Notes under the pieces: model-generated | The model's database searches: none | The model's input: only the letters and a program-made list of their open reading frames with translations | What the model was told of the DNA's origin: nothing | Source: Geobacteraceae bacterium | GTDB taxonomy: Bacteria; Desulfobacterota; Desulfuromonadia; Geobacterales; Pseudopelobacteraceae | Length of the DNA stretch: 64,000 nucleotides | Reading direction: 5' to 3' | NCBI GenBank assembly: GCA_027404165.1 | Contig: DAHZCG010000004.1 | Location: 1-64,000 of the forward strand | Translations under genes and position numbers: made by a program | In this document: positions 26,686 through 35,284 of the stretch, piece by piece | How positions within the stretch are numbered: position 1 is the stretch's first letter | How the letters are laid out: every line of letters begins with the position of its first letter

Positions 26686-28620
26686 TCAATGTTGATTCTG
26701 TTTCACTAAATTCAGCGTTCCACCGGCTAAAAGCTCCTGACGCTGGCGGTCTGATATCTCCAACACTGTGGCAACCTCCCGGCCATTAATGAACACCGGA
26801 ATTTCACTGGCTCCGTTTATGACAAGTCTCCGGATGTCGGGAATCACAACCTGATCACCCTGTTTAAAAAGATCAAAATCTGCAGGATTTTTGAAAACCA
26901 GCGGTACAATGCCGAAATTAACCAGATTAGCCTTGTGTATGCGGGCAAAACTTTTGACTATCTTGGCGCGAATTCCCAAATAGCGGGGAGCTATGGCAGC
27001 ATGTTCGCGAGAAGACCCCTGCCCATAATTCTCGCCGGCGACAATAATGCCGTCTCCGGTAGCCAATGCGCGAGCAGGGAATTCCGCGTCCACCTGTTCG
27101 AGCACATGCTCGCTGATCGCAGGAATATTACTGCGCAACGGCAACACTTTATTTCCGGCAGGCATAATATGATCGGTTGTAATATTGTCACCAAGCACAA
27201 TGACGACGCCAGCATGCAGAGTGTCAGGAAGAACCGTAAAATCCGGAAACGGCAGGATATTCGGTCCGGTCTTGATTTCGACCGTTGAACGGTCTTCCAG
27301 CGGAAAGATAATGCCGGAATCATCCAGAAGATATTTCACGGGGTTCTGTACCGCCGGATACGATCTGGTCTTTGCCAAGGTGCGCGGATCAGTGATGACG
27401 CCATAAATACCCGATGCGGCGGCTGTCTCAGGGGAACAGAGGTACACTTTGTCGCCCGTGGTGCCACTTCGGCCGGGAAAATTGCGCGGAAAGGTGCGAA
27501 GGCTGACCTGGTCTGTTCCCGGTGCCTGTCCCATACCGATGCACCCCAGACAACCTGACTGGTGAATGCTGATTCCCGCCATCAGCAACATCATAACACC
27601 ACCATCCTGGGCAATATTTTCCAACACTTGGCGGCTTCCGGGATTGACATGAAAATGTACCCCAGATGCGACCCGGTTTCCCTCCATGATCCGGCAGACG
27701 GTCATCAGATCGCGGTATGAAGAGTTCACCGAACTGCCAACAATAACCTGATCAACTTTAGTCCCTGCTACGTCCCGGACCGGCACCACCTTGTCGGGCG
27801 ACGAGGGACAGGCAATCAACGGTTCCAATGTCGAGAGATCAATTTCATCATATTCATCATACGTTGCCCCTTCGTCTGCCGACAATGGCTGCCAGTCATC
27901 CCCGCGGCCCTGTGATTCCAGGAACTGGCGCGTCCGTTCATCGGAAGGGAAAATGGATGAAGTGGCTCCCAATTCGGCCCCCATGTTGCCAATCGTCGCT
28001 CGATCCGTTGCGGACAGGGACGCAACACCCGGTCCATAATATTCAATCACCGCGCCGACCGCTCCTCTGACGGTATGACGGCGTAACATTTCGAGAATGA
28101 CATCCTTTCCCGAAACCCAGTCAGGAAGCTTTCCGATCAGTTTGATTCCCATAACCTTCGGACAGGGAAGATAAAAGGGATGCCCGGCCATTGCCAACGC
28201 AACATCAAGGCCGCCGGCACCAATTGCCAGCACGGAAATTCCTGCGGCCGTCGGCGAATGGGAGTCGGCGCCCAAAAGAATGATGCCGGGAACCCCGAAA
28301 CGTTCCAGATGAACCTGGTGTGAAACACCGTTCCCCGGTTTGGACAGATACATGCCGAATTTCATCGCGGCAGATGTCAAAAATGCGTGATCATCCGCAT
28401 TTTTGTAATCGGTCTGCAACAGATTATGATCAATGTACTGTGCTGCCAAACCAACCTTTACCTTCGAAAGCCCCATGGCGATAAATTCCAGCATAGCCAT
28501 CGTTCCGGTGGCGTCTTGAAGCAGGGTATGGTCAATCCGGATTGCAATCTCCGTATCCGGAACCAGCGCACCTTCGACCAGATGAGCTTCCAGTATTTTT
28601 GTAGTAAGATTTTTTGACAT
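26686..28620 (-). CDS. Aconitate hydratase (Aquifex-type)
   Basis: A 644-residue aconitase, shorter than AcnA of enterobacteria and of the length of the Aquifex-type subfamily common in Geobacter. It interconverts citrate and isocitrate in the TCA cycle. Visible motifs: LLGADSHSPTAAG, GAVGAVIEYYGPGVASLS, NMGAELGATSS, CLGCIGMGQAPGT (C357, C360) and the C-terminal swivel domain with GENYGQGSSREHAAIAPR. The usual first cluster ligand, Cys in GSCTNS, is replaced: here the segment reads GSSVNSS with Ser at 297. The remaining two Cys are in place. This may be a feature of the subfamily or mean a changed Fe-S site. The start is ATG at 28620 with GGAGG upstream. Confidence 0.9.
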   Translation of the reverse strand: MSKNLTTKILEAHLVEGALVPDTEIAIRIDHTLLQDATGTMAMLEFIAMGLSKVKVGLAAQYIDHNLLQTDYKNADDHAFLTSAAMKFGMYLSKPGNGVSHQVHLERFGVPGIILLGADSHSPTAAGISVLAIGAGGLDVALAMAGHPFYLPCPKVMGIKLIGKLPDWVSGKDVILEMLRRHTVRGAVGAVIEYYGPGVASLSATDRATIGNMGAELGATSSIFPSDERTRQFLESQGRGDDWQPLSADEGATYDEYDEIDLSTLEPLIACPSSPDKVVPVRDVAGTKVDQVIVGSSVNSSYRDLMTVCRIMEGNRVASGVHFHVNPGSRQVLENIAQDGGVMMLLMAGISIHQSGCLGCIGMGQAPGTDQVSLRTFPRNFPGRSGTTGDKVYLCSPETAAASGIYGVITDPRTLAKTRSYPAVQNPVKYLLDDSGIIFPLEDRSTVEIKTGPNILPFPDFTVLPDTLHAGVVIVLGDNITTDHIMPAGNKVLPLRSNIPAISEHVLEQVDAEFPARALATGDGIIVAGENYGQGSSREHAAIAPRYLGIRAKIVKSFARIHKANLVNFGIVPLVFKNPADFDLFKQGDQVVIPDIRRLVINGASEIPVFINGREVATVLEISDRQRQELLAGGTLNLVKQNQH

Positions 28621-28883
28621 GGTGCACCTCCGAGCAAGTTAAAACTTTTTTCTGCACAGGTATCAAATATTAAGAGCAACTCCACCCATCTTCAGCCCGG
28701 AGCCATCTGTCAGTATCGGTCGCTCGTGGACAGTTAAATACAATGGCAACATAGCGTCCAGCCTGTTTTAAGTATAAACTCATATTGCACTAAATCAAGA
28801 TCATGCAGCACAGGAATATGACGAACAACATAAAAGCGGGCTCGACAAACGGTATAAACTTGACCCAACAATTTTACACCGGC

Positions 28884-28911
28884 TTGATAATTGTAAAAAC
28901 GTGACTACACT
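28884..28911 (+). promoter_or_regulatory. Possible sigma-70 promoter in the 353-base gap before the third regulator
   Basis: TTGATA (28884-28889), a 16-base spacer and TACACT (28906-28911) lie 63 bases before the gene at 28974. The -35 overlaps nested inverted repeats (ACAATT/AATTGT and TTTTACA/TGTAAAA, 28866-28898), which could be a regulator site. The rest of the gap 28621-28973 holds the aconitase ribosome site and nothing recognised. Confidence 0.3.
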
Positions 28912-28973
28912 ATACATGCCGCTTCTTATCATCATGAACCGTGACGCAATAAAGATAAAAATGGAGTTTTGGC

Positions 28974-30404
28974 ATGAGCCACCAGGATTACAGTTCCCAC
29001 TCTATCATGCTTGTGGACGACGAAACGGAAGCGCTATCGCTGTTGAAGTCATTTCTTTTCCACGAAGGATTCCAGAAGGTGCAGACGTTTAACGACAGCC
29101 TGCTGGCGCTTGAAAATTTCAAGAGCGAGGAGGTTGCTCTGGTCATCATGGACCTGATGATGCCCAAGCTCCACGGCAGGGACCTTCTTGAGGCCTTTTC
29201 TGAATTGAAGCCGCAGGTCCCGGTAATTGTTGTTACTGCCGAGAGCCACATCGATACCGCTATCGATTGCATGAAAACTGGAGCCGTCGACTATATTACC
29301 AAACCGATTTCCATCAATCGCTTTATTGCCGGCGTAAAGAGAGCACTTGAACTACACGGTCTCAACGAAGACATCATGCTGCTGGACAACGCAAGTGATG
29401 AAGAAATCGCCGCCCGGACTCCGCACATCCCTTCAATCATAACTCAGGACCGGGAAATGCTGTCGCTTCTGAGCTATGTCGAGGTCGTAGCAAAATCACG
29501 GCAACCGGTGCTTATCTCCGGAGAAACCGGGGTCGGCAAGGAACTGGTGGCACGGGCGGTACACACACTGAGTGGACTGAAAGGGGGCTTTGTCAGCATC
29601 AACATCGCCGGCCTCGATGACCAGATGTTTTCCGACACCCTGTTTGGGCACCGTCGCGGTGCCTTTACCGGGGCTCTCAGCGACCGGGATGGGCTGATCA
29701 TGAAGGCGGCCAACGGGACAATCTTTCTTGACGAGATTGGAGACCTGAACGAACTCTCGCAGATAAAGCTGCTACGGCTTCTCCAGGAGAACGAGTACTA
29801 CCAGCTTGGATCCGACAACCCGCTCAAAAGTAACGCACGCCTGGTAGTGGCAACCAACAGAGTTCTGTGGCAAAGAATGAATGACGGAAAATTTCGCAAA
29901 GATCTTTATTTCCGTCTCTGCACCCATCAGGTCACGATTCCGCCGCTCCGGAAACGGACAGGAGACATCCCTCTGCTTTTGAGCCATTTCATCAGACAGG
30001 CCGCAAGCGCCATGGGAAAAGGCAGACTTTCATATCGCAAAGAGCTGGTCGATTTTCTTGTTACCTATGAATTCCCCGGTAATATTCGAGAACTTCAGTC
30101 GATCATCTATGATTTTGTCAGCAGGAGTACGACATCCAGGCTTTCTACAGCGCTTCTGAAAAAGGTTATTGCCCGCGAACAGGAACCGGCAAATGTTGTA
30201 ATGCAACAAGGGAATGCTGTACCCAGTTGCGAGGCCAATGGCATTAGCTTTTCGTCAATACCGACACTGAAATATGCCGAAAGCGTCATTATCGATAAGG
30301 CGCTTGAAGTGGCGAAAAACAATCAGGGCACCGCCGCCAGGATGCTCGGCATAACGCGACAGGCCCTTAATAATCGCTTAAGAAGAACAAAATCAAAAAA
30401 ATAG
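28974..30404 (+). CDS. Sigma-54-dependent response regulator (NtrC family)
   Basis: A 476-residue activator, third member of the subfamily seen at 8.9-11.8 kb. Receiver domain with VDDE, phospho-acceptor in VIMDLMMPKLHG and Lys in YITKPIS; AAA+ with GETGVGKE, GAFTGA and TIFLDEIGDL; C-terminal Fis-type helix-turn-helix (NQGTAARMLGITRQALNNRL). GGAG precedes the ATG by 11 bases. All phosphorylation residues are intact. It stands upstream of the GNAT/M20/HAD/G1P-dehydrogenase operon, 73 bases before its first gene, so it may be cotranscribed with or control it (inference). No kinase adjacent. Confidence 0.92.
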   Translation: MSHQDYSSHSIMLVDDETEALSLLKSFLFHEGFQKVQTFNDSLLALENFKSEEVALVIMDLMMPKLHGRDLLEAFSELKPQVPVIVVTAESHIDTAIDCMKTGAVDYITKPISINRFIAGVKRALELHGLNEDIMLLDNASDEEIAARTPHIPSIITQDREMLSLLSYVEVVAKSRQPVLISGETGVGKELVARAVHTLSGLKGGFVSINIAGLDDQMFSDTLFGHRRGAFTGALSDRDGLIMKAANGTIFLDEIGDLNELSQIKLLRLLQENEYYQLGSDNPLKSNARLVVATNRVLWQRMNDGKFRKDLYFRLCTHQVTIPPLRKRTGDIPLLLSHFIRQAASAMGKGRLSYRKELVDFLVTYEFPGNIRELQSIIYDFVSRSTTSRLSTALLKKVIAREQEPANVVMQQGNAVPSCEANGISFSSIPTLKYAESVIIDKALEVAKNNQGTAARMLGITRQALNNRLRRTKSKK

Positions 30405-30477
30405 CAGTGATGCCCGGAGTAATTGCTCACCCAATGCCGCGCCACCATACCGCTACTTTTATTACCGAGGTAATTTC

Positions 30478-30990
30478 ATGCCAGAAATTCCGCCAGCAGG
30501 TAAGGATACGCTCCGGATCAGGGAGATGACCATCGACGATTTCCCCGTGGTCTTCCATATCGGCGAAGAGGTCTTTACCGCCGAATCGTTCCAAAGTCTC
30601 TATCGCACGTGGGACGAATATGAAATCACCACTCTCTTCAACTCGGATAACGAACTCTGTCTGGTCGCGGAAGCAGGCGGGAAAATTCTCGGGTTTGCCC
30701 TGGGAACAACAGTCACCAAACATAATTCACCCTGGAAATATGGCTATCTTGTCTGGGTAGGAGTTCGCAGAAATATTCAACAAGTGGGCGTGGGGAGCAG
30801 GCTGTTCAAGGAGATCAAGCATCGCATGAAGGAGCAGGGAGTGCGGATGATGATCATTGACACCTCTGCCGACAACCAACCGGCAATTCATTTTTTTCAA
30901 AAACAGGGGTTTGGTGATATTCAAGAGCACGTGTACATGTCTCTGAACTTGTCGCGCAAAACCACAAAAAAACCGGTCAAAAAACCATGA
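30478..30990 (+). CDS. GNAT-family N-acetyltransferase
   Basis: A 170-residue acetyltransferase of the GNAT fold. Acetyl-CoA-binding motif A is visible as VGVRRNIQQVGVGSRLFKEI, followed by a motif B helix with DNQPAIHFFQKQGF. The C-terminal tail is Lys-rich (RKTTKKPVKKP). GAGGT lies before the ATG. Its last four bases overlap the start of the M20 peptidase gene (ATGA), so translation is coupled. Substrate unknown; an acetylase next to a deacylase-type peptidase suggests an N-acyl intermediate is made and later removed (inference), the logic used in arginine and lysine biosynthesis. Confidence 0.85.
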   Translation: MPEIPPAGKDTLRIREMTIDDFPVVFHIGEEVFTAESFQSLYRTWDEYEITTLFNSDNELCLVAEAGGKILGFALGTTVTKHNSPWKYGYLVWVGVRRNIQQVGVGSRLFKEIKHRMKEQGVRMMIIDTSADNQPAIHFFQKQGFGDIQEHVYMSLNLSRKTTKKPVKKP

Positions 30991-32117
30991 ACGCTCGCGT
31001 GGAAAAGATCTGGCACTTCATCAATCCTGAGCGGCTGAGAAAAACGTTTCTGGAACTCCTCGATATTTATTCTCCGTCCGGCAAGGAAGAAGACATCCAG
31101 ATCTACCTGGAGGAACTCCTTACCCGGGCCGGCTTTTGCGTAGAACGGCAGGAAGTGGACGAAGACCGTTATAATCTGTGCGTTACCATGGGGCCGGATA
31201 AACCGCGACTCTACATGGTAGGCCATGTGGATACCGTCCCGGCCTGGGACCTGGATGAGGTCGGGCCTCAGGAAGAAGGCGGCATCATTCATGGCTTGGG
31301 AAGCGCTGACATGAAGGGAGGCTGCGCAGCCATGGTCGAGACATGGTTGGCTATTACCGAAGCTCTTAAACCGGCCGAACGCCCGTCGGTTGGCCTTCTG
31401 CTGGTGGTAGGAGAAGAAGAGAACGGCGACGGCAGCGCGACTTTTCTTGAATCGTGTCATCCTCCCTGGGTGGTTATCGGCGAACCGACCAACCTGGCTG
31501 CCGGATTCGCTCATTACGGTTATCTGGAGGCCGGCTTCGTCACACGCGGCCTCCGCAGCCATTCCTCTCTTCCTGAACTGGGGCATAATGCCGTTGAATC
31601 GATGCTGCGGGTTTTGTTGTTGTTAGGAAATGACCCGTTGTTTGATCGGGCTACATCTGACATAGTCTATTCGATCAGGGAAATGAGATCATCACAGGCC
31701 GGTTTTGTCGTTCCGGATCGTTGTGAAACCTGGATAGACCTGCATCTGCCGCCCAACCAAGACCCGTTCTCACTCCAGAATGAAATTCGCAGCATCGTCG
31801 CCAATCTTGACCGGACCATTTCCGGGCTGAATCTCGAAGTCACGTTCGATTTCGCCTCTGCAGGCTACAATCTTGGCACCGACAACCGTCTGGCACAAAT
31901 TTTACAAGAGGTCTACCCTCGTCTTGGCCAGCCGTTACAGCTGGATGCCTTCCGTTCTCATTCGGACGGCAATCTCTTTTATGCGGCAGGTGTAAAGCCG
32001 CTTATCCTCGGCCCCGGATCTCTGGAAACAGCTCATACACCTGATGAGCGGGTGGCCTTTGAGGAAGTGTCCGGCGCAGCCCGGATCTATGCAGCACTCT
32101 GCCTTGAGACATCCTGA
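30987..32117 (+). CDS. M20-family metallopeptidase / deacylase
   Basis: A 376-residue zinc enzyme of the ArgE/DapE/carboxypeptidase-G2 family. Metal ligands are recognisable: H80 and D82 (MVGHVDTVP), D108 (GLGSADMKGG), the general base and ligand pair E143-E144 (VGEEEN), E166 (VIGEPTNL), and a C-terminal His (LETAHTPDE). The dimerisation insert sits about 175-285 (RSHSSLPELGHNAV). Such enzymes hydrolyse N-acyl amino acids or small peptides. Overlaps the GNAT gene by 4 bases and is followed 42 bases later by the HAD phosphatase. The actual substrate is not predictable; normal acetylornithine or succinyl-diaminopimelate enzymes are alternatives. Confidence 0.88.
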   Translation: MNARVEKIWHFINPERLRKTFLELLDIYSPSGKEEDIQIYLEELLTRAGFCVERQEVDEDRYNLCVTMGPDKPRLYMVGHVDTVPAWDLDEVGPQEEGGIIHGLGSADMKGGCAAMVETWLAITEALKPAERPSVGLLLVVGEEENGDGSATFLESCHPPWVVIGEPTNLAAGFAHYGYLEAGFVTRGLRSHSSLPELGHNAVESMLRVLLLLGNDPLFDRATSDIVYSIREMRSSQAGFVVPDRCETWIDLHLPPNQDPFSLQNEIRSIVANLDRTISGLNLEVTFDFASAGYNLGTDNRLAQILQEVYPRLGQPLQLDAFRSHSDGNLFYAAGVKPLILGPGSLETAHTPDERVAFEEVSGAARIYAALCLETS

Positions 32118-32159
32118 GCTGATGTGAAGCAACAGATACAAACTCAAAGCGGAGAAATA

Positions 32160-32816
32160 ATGACGACTACGAACAAGATACTGATCAGCGACTTTGACGG
32201 CACCATGACCGAACGCGATTTTTTCATGGTCGCCTTGTCTCATCTGCCTCCCGGGGCGGCTGCTCCGTGGAAGCGCTACGAGCAGGGCCATGCAAGCCAC
32301 TTCAATGCTCTAGCTGAAATATTTTCCGGACTCCGGGTCGATGAACATGAACTTGATAGTATGCTGGCGGAGATGAAGCTAGAAAGCTGCCTGGTCGAAG
32401 GTTTTGAACACCTGCACCATACCGGCTGGGCACTGGTAATCGCCTCGGCCGGATGCTCGTTTTATATCGAACGGATGCTGGCCCCTACCGGGATCAAGGT
32501 TCTCATACACGCGAATCCGGGCGAGTTCGTCCCCGGCCGGGGGCTTTTCATGAAACCACCGCGTCAATCACCATTTTTTAGCGCTGAAACTGGCATCGAC
32601 AAGGCTGCCGTAGTACAGCATTATCTTGATCAGGGTTTTGCTACCGCCTTTGCCGGAGACGGCCGCCCGGACCTGGCACCGGCGTTGTTGATACCACCAG
32701 AACGCCGCTTTGCACGGGGCTGGCTGGCGGAGGAACTTGAAAGCCGCCGGGAGCCGTTCGTGTACTTCGACAGATGGTGCGATATCTCGCTCAGCTTCTG
32801 CGGGGGAAGCGCATGA
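32160..32816 (+). CDS. HAD-superfamily phosphatase, MtnX/SerB-like
   Basis: A 218-residue HAD hydrolase. The start at 32160 has GGAG five bases upstream and puts motif I at once: ILISDFDGTMTERD, with nucleophile D11 and D13. Motif II is in VIASAGCSFYIE, motif III is FAGDGRPDLAPAL. The cap is the small C1 type of phosphoserine phosphatase and of MtnX, the methionine-salvage 2-hydroxy-3-keto-5-methylthiopentenyl-phosphate phosphatase. No other methionine-salvage gene is nearby, so another phosphorylated substrate is likely. Its stop overlaps the start of the glycerol-1-phosphate-dehydrogenase-like gene (ATGA). Confidence 0.85.
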   Translation: MTTTNKILISDFDGTMTERDFFMVALSHLPPGAAAPWKRYEQGHASHFNALAEIFSGLRVDEHELDSMLAEMKLESCLVEGFEHLHHTGWALVIASAGCSFYIERMLAPTGIKVLIHANPGEFVPGRGLFMKPPRQSPFFSAETGIDKAAVVQHYLDQGFATAFAGDGRPDLAPALLIPPERRFARGWLAEELESRREPFVYFDRWCDISLSFCGGSA

Positions 32817-33868
32817 TACAATCACGTACGACCATCGCTATCCCGAGCCTGGTAAGAATCAAGAGCGGGGCGCTTGAAAAACTCGGCATCTACTGCTGCC
32901 GGTACGGTTTTAATAATATTGCGGTTATCGCCAGTAGCGATATCCCGGGCGCCCTTATGGCATCTGCCAAAAAAGCACTGGCAGCTGCGGATGTACAGAC
33001 CCACCAGTGGTTTAGTTGCTCCGAAGCCAGCTTTGAACAGGCTCAGAGCATCTTCGTATCCTTGCCTGGCGATGTCTCGGCCATCATCGGACTTGGTGGG
33101 GGAAGAGCGCTGGATGTTGCCAAATATGTGGCCTTTCTGGGCCGGTTGCCGAATATCGCGGTTCCGACATCACTTTCCAACGACGGGTTCTGCAGTCCCG
33201 GTGCCAGCCTGACCATCGAAGGATGCAAGCGTTCTCTTCCGGCGGCCATGCCGTTTGGCGTAATAATTGATACCGGTTCCTGCCTGGCCGCCCCGAAACA
33301 ACTCTGGCTGTCCGGAGTTGGCGATCTGGCGGCCAAACTGACCGCAGTACGAGACTGGAAACTTGCCTTCCACGCCACGGGAGAACCGGTCAATGATTTT
33401 GCAGCCCTGCTGTCCGATGCCACGGTGTTCCAGTTCATATCACGGCCGATAAGGGATCACGAAGGCGCCAGGTTGTTGGGAACAGCACTGATGCTGAACG
33501 GCATTGCCATGGAGGTTTGCAACTCATCACGTCCGGCCAGCGGCAGCGAGCACCTGATATCACACGCGCTCGATCAAATATCTGCACGCCCCCGGATGCA
33601 CGGGCTCCAGGTCGGCGTTGCCACCTACATCGTCAGCAGGCTCCAGGGAGAACAGACGGACACCATTCGCAGCCTGTTCAAAACGACCGGCTTCTGGGAC
33701 GAGATCAGGAACGATCCCTTCAGCGCATCGGAATGGGTTGAAGCGGCCAGACAGGCAGTGACCATTAAGAAGGGATTCTATACGGTTCTCTCGTCTCGCG
33801 ATTGCGTCGATGAATTTCGTTCAATGCTGGAAAACGACAGTACCCTTACGGGATGTTTTGTTGCCTGA
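32813..33868 (+). CDS. sn-Glycerol-1-phosphate dehydrogenase-like protein (EgsA/AraM family)
   Basis: A 352-residue member of the iron/zinc-containing alcohol dehydrogenase superfamily, closest by eye to the G1P dehydrogenases of archaea and to AraM of Bacillus. NAD(P) site GLGGGR (93-98), then VPTSLSNDGFCSP, and metal ligands D171 (GVGDLAAK), H247 (SGSEHLISHALD) and H263 (RMHGLQVGVAT), all present. G1PDH reduces dihydroxyacetone phosphate to sn-glycerol-1-phosphate, the backbone of archaeal-type lipids, and bacterial homologues make G1P for other products. The start at 32813 overlaps the HAD stop by 4 bases. A partner G1P-prenyltransferase was not found in the window. A dehydro-sugar-phosphate role cannot be excluded. 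Confidence 0.8.
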   Translation: MIQSRTTIAIPSLVRIKSGALEKLGIYCCRYGFNNIAVIASSDIPGALMASAKKALAAADVQTHQWFSCSEASFEQAQSIFVSLPGDVSAIIGLGGGRALDVAKYVAFLGRLPNIAVPTSLSNDGFCSPGASLTIEGCKRSLPAAMPFGVIIDTGSCLAAPKQLWLSGVGDLAAKLTAVRDWKLAFHATGEPVNDFAALLSDATVFQFISRPIRDHEGARLLGTALMLNGIAMEVCNSSRPASGSEHLISHALDQISARPRMHGLQVGVATYIVSRLQGEQTDTIRSLFKTTGFWDEIRNDPFSASEWVEAARQAVTIKKGFYTVLSSRDCVDEFRSMLENDSTLTGCFVA

Positions 33869-33935
33869 CGGAGTACGATGAGGTCGATAGAGACCGGACC
33901 GGGTCAGTTTCTGCGGCATAAGGAGGGCGAAGAGT

Positions 33936-35284
33936 ATGAGTGGATGGCGAGTGAAGTGCGGGAGCTCTTTTACCGTGGCCCTGATTCTGGCGGCCGCCCC
34001 TTTGTATCCGGACTGGATGAAACATGGAAGTGCGACTGCCGCCCAAATGGATGAGGCGGCTGTTCACCAGCAAGAACCGGTGAATGCACCCTCCGGAGAA
34101 TCGGCGGAATATCACACACCATTGGCAGGAGAGCCGTTACACACAGTTTTCATGGGTAAAGCGCTCGATATCCCCGCCCGTGACCGCGGTCACGTGACGG
34201 CCCTGATTCTGGGAGGAGAATTTTATACACCCAAACAGGGGATACCGCCGGCACCCCGATCGGCGCGCTCTATCTGAAGCGGATGTGGGAGGAATCCAGG
34301 GCGCGCGCTGTAATAAGCATATTTATCAATGACCTGGAGTATGTCAGAAGCTTCGGGAACCTTGAAGTCGTTACTCGTTTCGATAACAACACAATTCCGG
34401 GCGGTCAGAAGGAAGTGGTAAATAATAAGGAGATTAAATCATCCGACGTAGAATGGGGAACGGTGGTCGGCTCGTTGGGACCCGGTCTCCGCTACACGGT
34501 GGCTCCCTTCCAGGTTGACAACGACCTGAGACTCCAACTGCTCGGCAAGATCGGCTACTTTTATGCCGCGCGGACAAACGACACGGGACCAAATCTGGTG
34601 CTGCCACCCAACACGTTGCTGTACGGCGTAAAACTGCGAGGCCGTTATGACGGGATGCGCCGCAATCTGCTGGACCTCCCGCATACGGGTATGGCAGCCG
34701 GATTTGACCTTGATTACATGTACCGGGACAAATGGGCCAATTTCGGCACCATCCCCGATGCAATCTTCACCAGTGCGGATACCCGGAGCTACCTCCAGTT
34801 TAACGGTTATTTCATAGGTGTCGGCGGAATCCCGGGACTGTCGGAAAAAAACCGGATTCTCTTCAGCTTCCACGGCGGAATCACTCCTGATAAAAGCGCC
34901 GACCGCTACAATGCCATCACGATCGGCGGCGGTCCTCTTCCCGGCGAATCGGATGACCTCTGCCGCCCCGATTACCCCGGCACCATGTTCAATCAGGTTC
35001 TCGTATCCGATTATGCTCTGGCGGCCCTGCAATACCGGCGCGAAATCGCCCCATTCCTTTATCTCCATCTGCGTGAAACATTGATCTGGGCGGACCGGGC
35101 AGCCGTTACTGACACCAACAAGTTTCTGTTCAAAAGCTCAACCGGGGCGGCAACAACGATCGGTCTGGATACCGGTTTTTTCTGGGATTCCACTCTGTAT
35201 CTCGGTTATTCATGGGATTCAAGCTTCATCCGCAATGGCAAGCCGGGAAGCGCCCTGATCCTTACCTGGAGCAAATCATTCTGA
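33936..35284 (+). pseudogene. Outer-membrane beta-barrel protein, frameshifted
   Basis: Two reading frames (33936-34277 and 34283-35284) that together make one protein of about 449 residues. The first holds an AAGGAGG ribosome site and a signal peptide, then reads GGEFYTPKQG and drifts into PPAPRSARSI before a stop. If one base is added in the GGGG run at 34238-34241, it continues DTAGTPIGALYLKRMWEESR and joins the second frame perfectly. The second part is rich in alternating strands and ends ILTWSKSF with terminal Phe, as barrel proteins do. The barrel family is not certain; C-terminal strands recall surface-antigen (D15) type barrels. The shift is either a true inactivating mutation or a sequencing error. 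Its last 9 bases overlap the end of the convergent gene. Confidence 0.75.

Noticed and set aside
34238..34241. Phase-variable G tract
   Set aside because: Four G are too few for frequent slippage; a fixed mutation or a read error is likelier.
34439..35068. 209-codon open frame on the minus strand
   Set aside because: Antisense to the second half of the barrel gene, no domain, no ribosome site.
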